From assembly GCA_031282535.1 (NCBI GenBank), contig JAITDM010000233.1:1-9301 (forward strand): DNA of 9,301 bases, given 5' to 3'. Shown piece by piece: positions 7,316 through 9,301 of this stretch (the stretch's first letter is position 1; the number at the start of each line of letters is the position of its first letter). A program made the translations under genes and the position numbers. The notes under the pieces are model-generated. The model ran no database searches. It worked only from the letters and a program-made list of their open reading frames with translations, and was not told where the DNA came from. Source of the DNA: Oscillospiraceae bacterium (lineage in GTDB: Bacteria; Bacillota; Clostridia; Oscillospirales; UBA929).

Positions 7316-7333
7316 GACGCCGGGGGCGGCGTC
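7316..7333 (-). other. Perfect 7-bp GC hairpin just after the Ig-protein stop codon
   Basis: On the minus strand GACGCCG (7333-7327), loop CCCC, and CGGCGTC (7322-7316) form an uninterrupted stem starting 2 nt after the TAG stop (7338-7336). No run of T follows directly; the next bases are CCGCCGCGC and T-rich sequence comes only about 20 nt later. It is therefore not a standard intrinsic terminator. It could partly reduce read-through, protect the upstream message 3' end, or be incidental in GC-rich DNA. Confidence 0.55.
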
Positions 7334-7335
7334 TC

Positions 7336-9301
7336 CTACGACGACGCCGTGGCGTAGAGGTAAGTGAGGTACGTGCCCCTGCTCTGCGTCACGACGTAGA
7401 CGGTGTAGTACCCGGGCGCGTCCAGCGTGTACGCGGCCGGGGCCTCCGTCTGCCCCTTCATCTGGGCGGCCGTCCACCGGCCGGGGCGTATGTACACCTT
7501 GTGGGGCTCCCTGTCGCCCAGGGCTTTGTTGCGAATCTCCAGGGCGACCGCGCCCATCGGCAAAAGGGTGGTCTCCTGACTCTCCGTGATCTGGCCGTTC
7601 ACGGCCACCCGGAGGGTGTTCGGGTCGAACACCCGGACGCTGCGCGTCGTTTTGCGGGTGTTGCCCAGTTCGTCCGTCGCGGTGTATTCGACGGCGTAGA
7701 GGCCCGGCACCGCGAGCTGCTCGGCGGTGAGCCCGGCGTTTGTGACCGCGATTTTGTCCGGCTCAGACCGGTTGTCCGACGCGCTCACGCCCTGCGCGAG
7801 CAGCCGCTGCACCTCCGACGCCTCCGTGCCGGCGGCGATGTCGATCCGCGAGGGGACGATCCGCAGCGTCGGCGCCTGCCGGTCGAAGCAGTCGACCGGG
7901 ATCATGACCCCCGTGGTCCGGCCCGCCCTGTCCTCGGCGGTGAGCAGGAAGTAGCCGTTGTCCGTGACGCGCAGCGTCACCCAGTCGCACTCCTCGTCGG
8001 TGTAGTGGTCCTCCGCGCCCGTGCCGTCGGGCGCGCGCACCGTGTAGGTCTGCCCGCGGAAGCGGACGACCCCCGCCTCGTTCAGCGTGGCCTCGAACGT
8101 GAGCTCGGCCTGCGCCGTGAACGCGCCCTCGTCGGGCAGCCCCCTGAGTAGCACCATCGGCGGCGACGTGTCCACCGCCCGGATCTCCGCCTCCTTGACC
8201 GTCACGTTGCCCGACTCGTCTATGAAGCTGTACCGGTGGACGCCCCGCTCCAGCGCGGCGTATGTGACGCTCTCGCCCGGCTGGTACAGCCGCGTCTCCG
8301 CGGCGCCGGGCCCGTGTATGTAGACCGGCTTCGAGAACCCGTCAAACCGCACCTTGGTCTCGACGCTCGCGGGGGTGTCGTCCAAAATGGTCATGTCGAC
8401 CGCCGGGGGGGCCTTGTCGATCCTGTCCGTCGACAGCAGGATCATGGCCTCCCGCCTGTTGGGGGGCCAGAAGGTGAGCTCGACCGCGGCGTTTTGCAGG
8501 AAGGTGACGATCACGTTCTGCGCGCCGACCGTGAGACCCGCGTACGCCGCCGCCTCCTCGTCCGTCAGGTAGCCGGTCCCGTCGGGCCGGCGCACCCGGA
8601 TCGAGGCTTCCGCCAGCGGCTTGTCGAAGCCGACGCCCACGGAGATGTCGCTGGACACTGTCTTGTCCGGCGGCCGGGAGACGTCCATCTCCGGTTCCGG
8701 CCCGCCGTACGTCATCCGCCCCGGCGACCACCACAAAATGGCCGCGTTGGCCGGGCTCATGTCCAATAGGCTGCTCTGCGCGGTGGCGGACCCCACATGC
8801 CCCGCCTCGTCGGAGAAGGTGACGTCGCGCCCGCTGTGGTCGTAGAGCATGAGCTGGTACTGCCCCGGGGCGATCTCCTCGGGCCCGGCGCTCAGCATTT
8901 GGATCCGGTCGCCCGGCGACTTGTCGTCGTGCAGCGTGATCGTGGCCTTCACCGCGGTCACCGTCAGCTCGTAGCTGATCTCCGCCCAGGGCGGCATGCT
9001 GTCCAGCCGGCCCCAGATCTCGCCGCCGAACGACAGGCTCGTCACGTTGTCAAAGTAGTCCACCAGCACGGCCGTGAACGCCACGGGTTTTGTGACATAG
9101 ACGCTGCGGCCGGACACGACCGCGCCGTCGAGGACCGCGCTCTGCGCGCCGTACCGGACGCCGGACGTGTCGGCGTTCGCGCCCGGCAGCAGCAGCAGGC
9201 GCACCGGGCTGTCGTCGATGATGTTGAAGGTAAAGGTATAGCTGCGCGCGAGGGGCGACAGGCCCACGACCTCGCCCAGGCTGGCCTCGGCGCCGCCCTG
9301 G
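7336..9301 (-). CDS. Surface protein of tandem bacterial Ig-like domains, N-terminus cut by window edge
   Basis: The frame is open to the window edge, so the 654 visible residues are the C-terminal part of a longer protein; the GTG at 9267 is only an internal codon. It is built of tandem beta-sandwich modules, each ending in a strand-turn motif of the bacterial Ig class: FSDEAGHVG, FIDESGNVT, AEDRAGRTT and ATDELGNTR, at visible residues about 162, 359, 455 and 541. Two modules open with the Pro-rich junctions DKAPP and VDTSPP. The module from DRQAPTLRI to SVRVFD (about 473-558) resembles the bacterial surface Ig-like/DUF5011 type. A final 95-residue beta domain ends YLTYLYATASS, then TAG. The visible part has no SLH domain, sortase LPxTG motif or membrane anchor, so any anchor must be N-terminal, or the protein is released or bound to a partner. 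It lies 73 nt upstream of the giant SLH gene, and its VDTSPP module resembles that protein's VDTAPP module. Function is unknown; an adhesive or structural envelope role is inferred. Confidence 0.9.
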   Translation of the reverse strand, partial: QGGAEASLGEVVGLSPLARSYTFTFNIIDDSPVRLLLLPGANADTSGVRYGAQSAVLDGAVVSGRSVYVTKPVAFTAVLVDYFDNVTSLSFGGEIWGRLDSMPPWAEISYELTVTAVKATITLHDDKSPGDRIQMLSAGPEEIAPGQYQLMLYDHSGRDVTFSDEAGHVGSATAQSSLLDMSPANAAILWWSPGRMTYGGPEPEMDVSRPPDKTVSSDISVGVGFDKPLAEASIRVRRPDGTGYLTDEEAAAYAGLTVGAQNVIVTFLQNAAVELTFWPPNRREAMILLSTDRIDKAPPAVDMTILDDTPASVETKVRFDGFSKPVYIHGPGAAETRLYQPGESVTYAALERGVHRYSFIDESGNVTVKEAEIRAVDTSPPMVLLRGLPDEGAFTAQAELTFEATLNEAGVVRFRGQTYTVRAPDGTGAEDHYTDEECDWVTLRVTDNGYFLLTAEDRAGRTTGVMIPVDCFDRQAPTLRIVPSRIDIAAGTEASEVQRLLAQGVSASDNRSEPDKIAVTNAGLTAEQLAVPGLYAVEYTATDELGNTRKTTRSVRVFDPNTLRVAVNGQITESQETTLLPMGAVALEIRNKALGDREPHKVYIRPGRWTAAQMKGQTEAPAAYTLDAPGYYTVYVVTQSRGTYLTYLYATASS

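Noticed and set aside
7316..7333. Intrinsic terminator
   Set aside because: The stem is perfect but no T-run follows it, so it is reported only as a hairpin.
861..7367. Plus-strand open frame of over 2100 codons opposite the giant SLH gene
   Set aside because: It is in exact codon register with the minus-strand gene and stays open because that gene lacks TTA, CTA and TCA. Its translation is Arg/His/Pro/Val-rich with no domain or signal peptide, while the minus strand has a signal peptide, an InlB-type repeat and SLH domains.

Overview
The window looks like part of the chromosome of a GC-rich Gram-positive anaerobe, most likely a member of the Bacillota (Clostridia). The basis is three S-layer homology (SLH) domains at the C-terminus of a very large exported protein, neighbouring bacterial Ig-like repeats and a secreted subtilisin-type protease, all with strongly G/C-ending codons. 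The genus cannot be read from the sequence.

All real genes lie on the minus strand and appear to form one transcription unit, read from high to low coordinates. (1) 9301-7336 is the C-terminal 654 residues of an Ig-repeat surface protein whose start is outside the window. (2) After a 73-nt gap holding a perfect 7-bp hairpin and a Shine-Dalgarno sequence, 7262-618 encodes a 2214-residue exported SLH protein. It has a signal peptide, a long beta-rich body, FN3/Ig-like modules with acidic calcium-type loops, a divergent InlB-type repeat, a Gly/Ser linker and three SLH domains. (3) After a 39-nt gap, 578-1 encodes the first 192 residues of an S8 (subtilase) protease. It has a signal peptide and intact Asp and His motifs but no room for the usual propeptide; the catalytic Ser lies beyond the window edge.

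The junction between genes 2 and 3 carries the most unusual DNA in the window. It is an AT-rich 14-bp unit repeated 3.5 times (603-651), and it encodes the last ten residues and the stop codon of the giant protein. The array runs directly into a 12-bp direct repeat (595-606 and 572-583) around the start of the protease.

The simplest reading is a cell-envelope cassette: an SLH-anchored giant protein, a partner built from similar Ig modules, and an extracytoplasmic protease that could process one or both. The functional links are inferred from gene order and domain content only. There is no gene-free stretch over 300 bases. I saw no RNA gene, transposase, CRISPR array or clear promoter.
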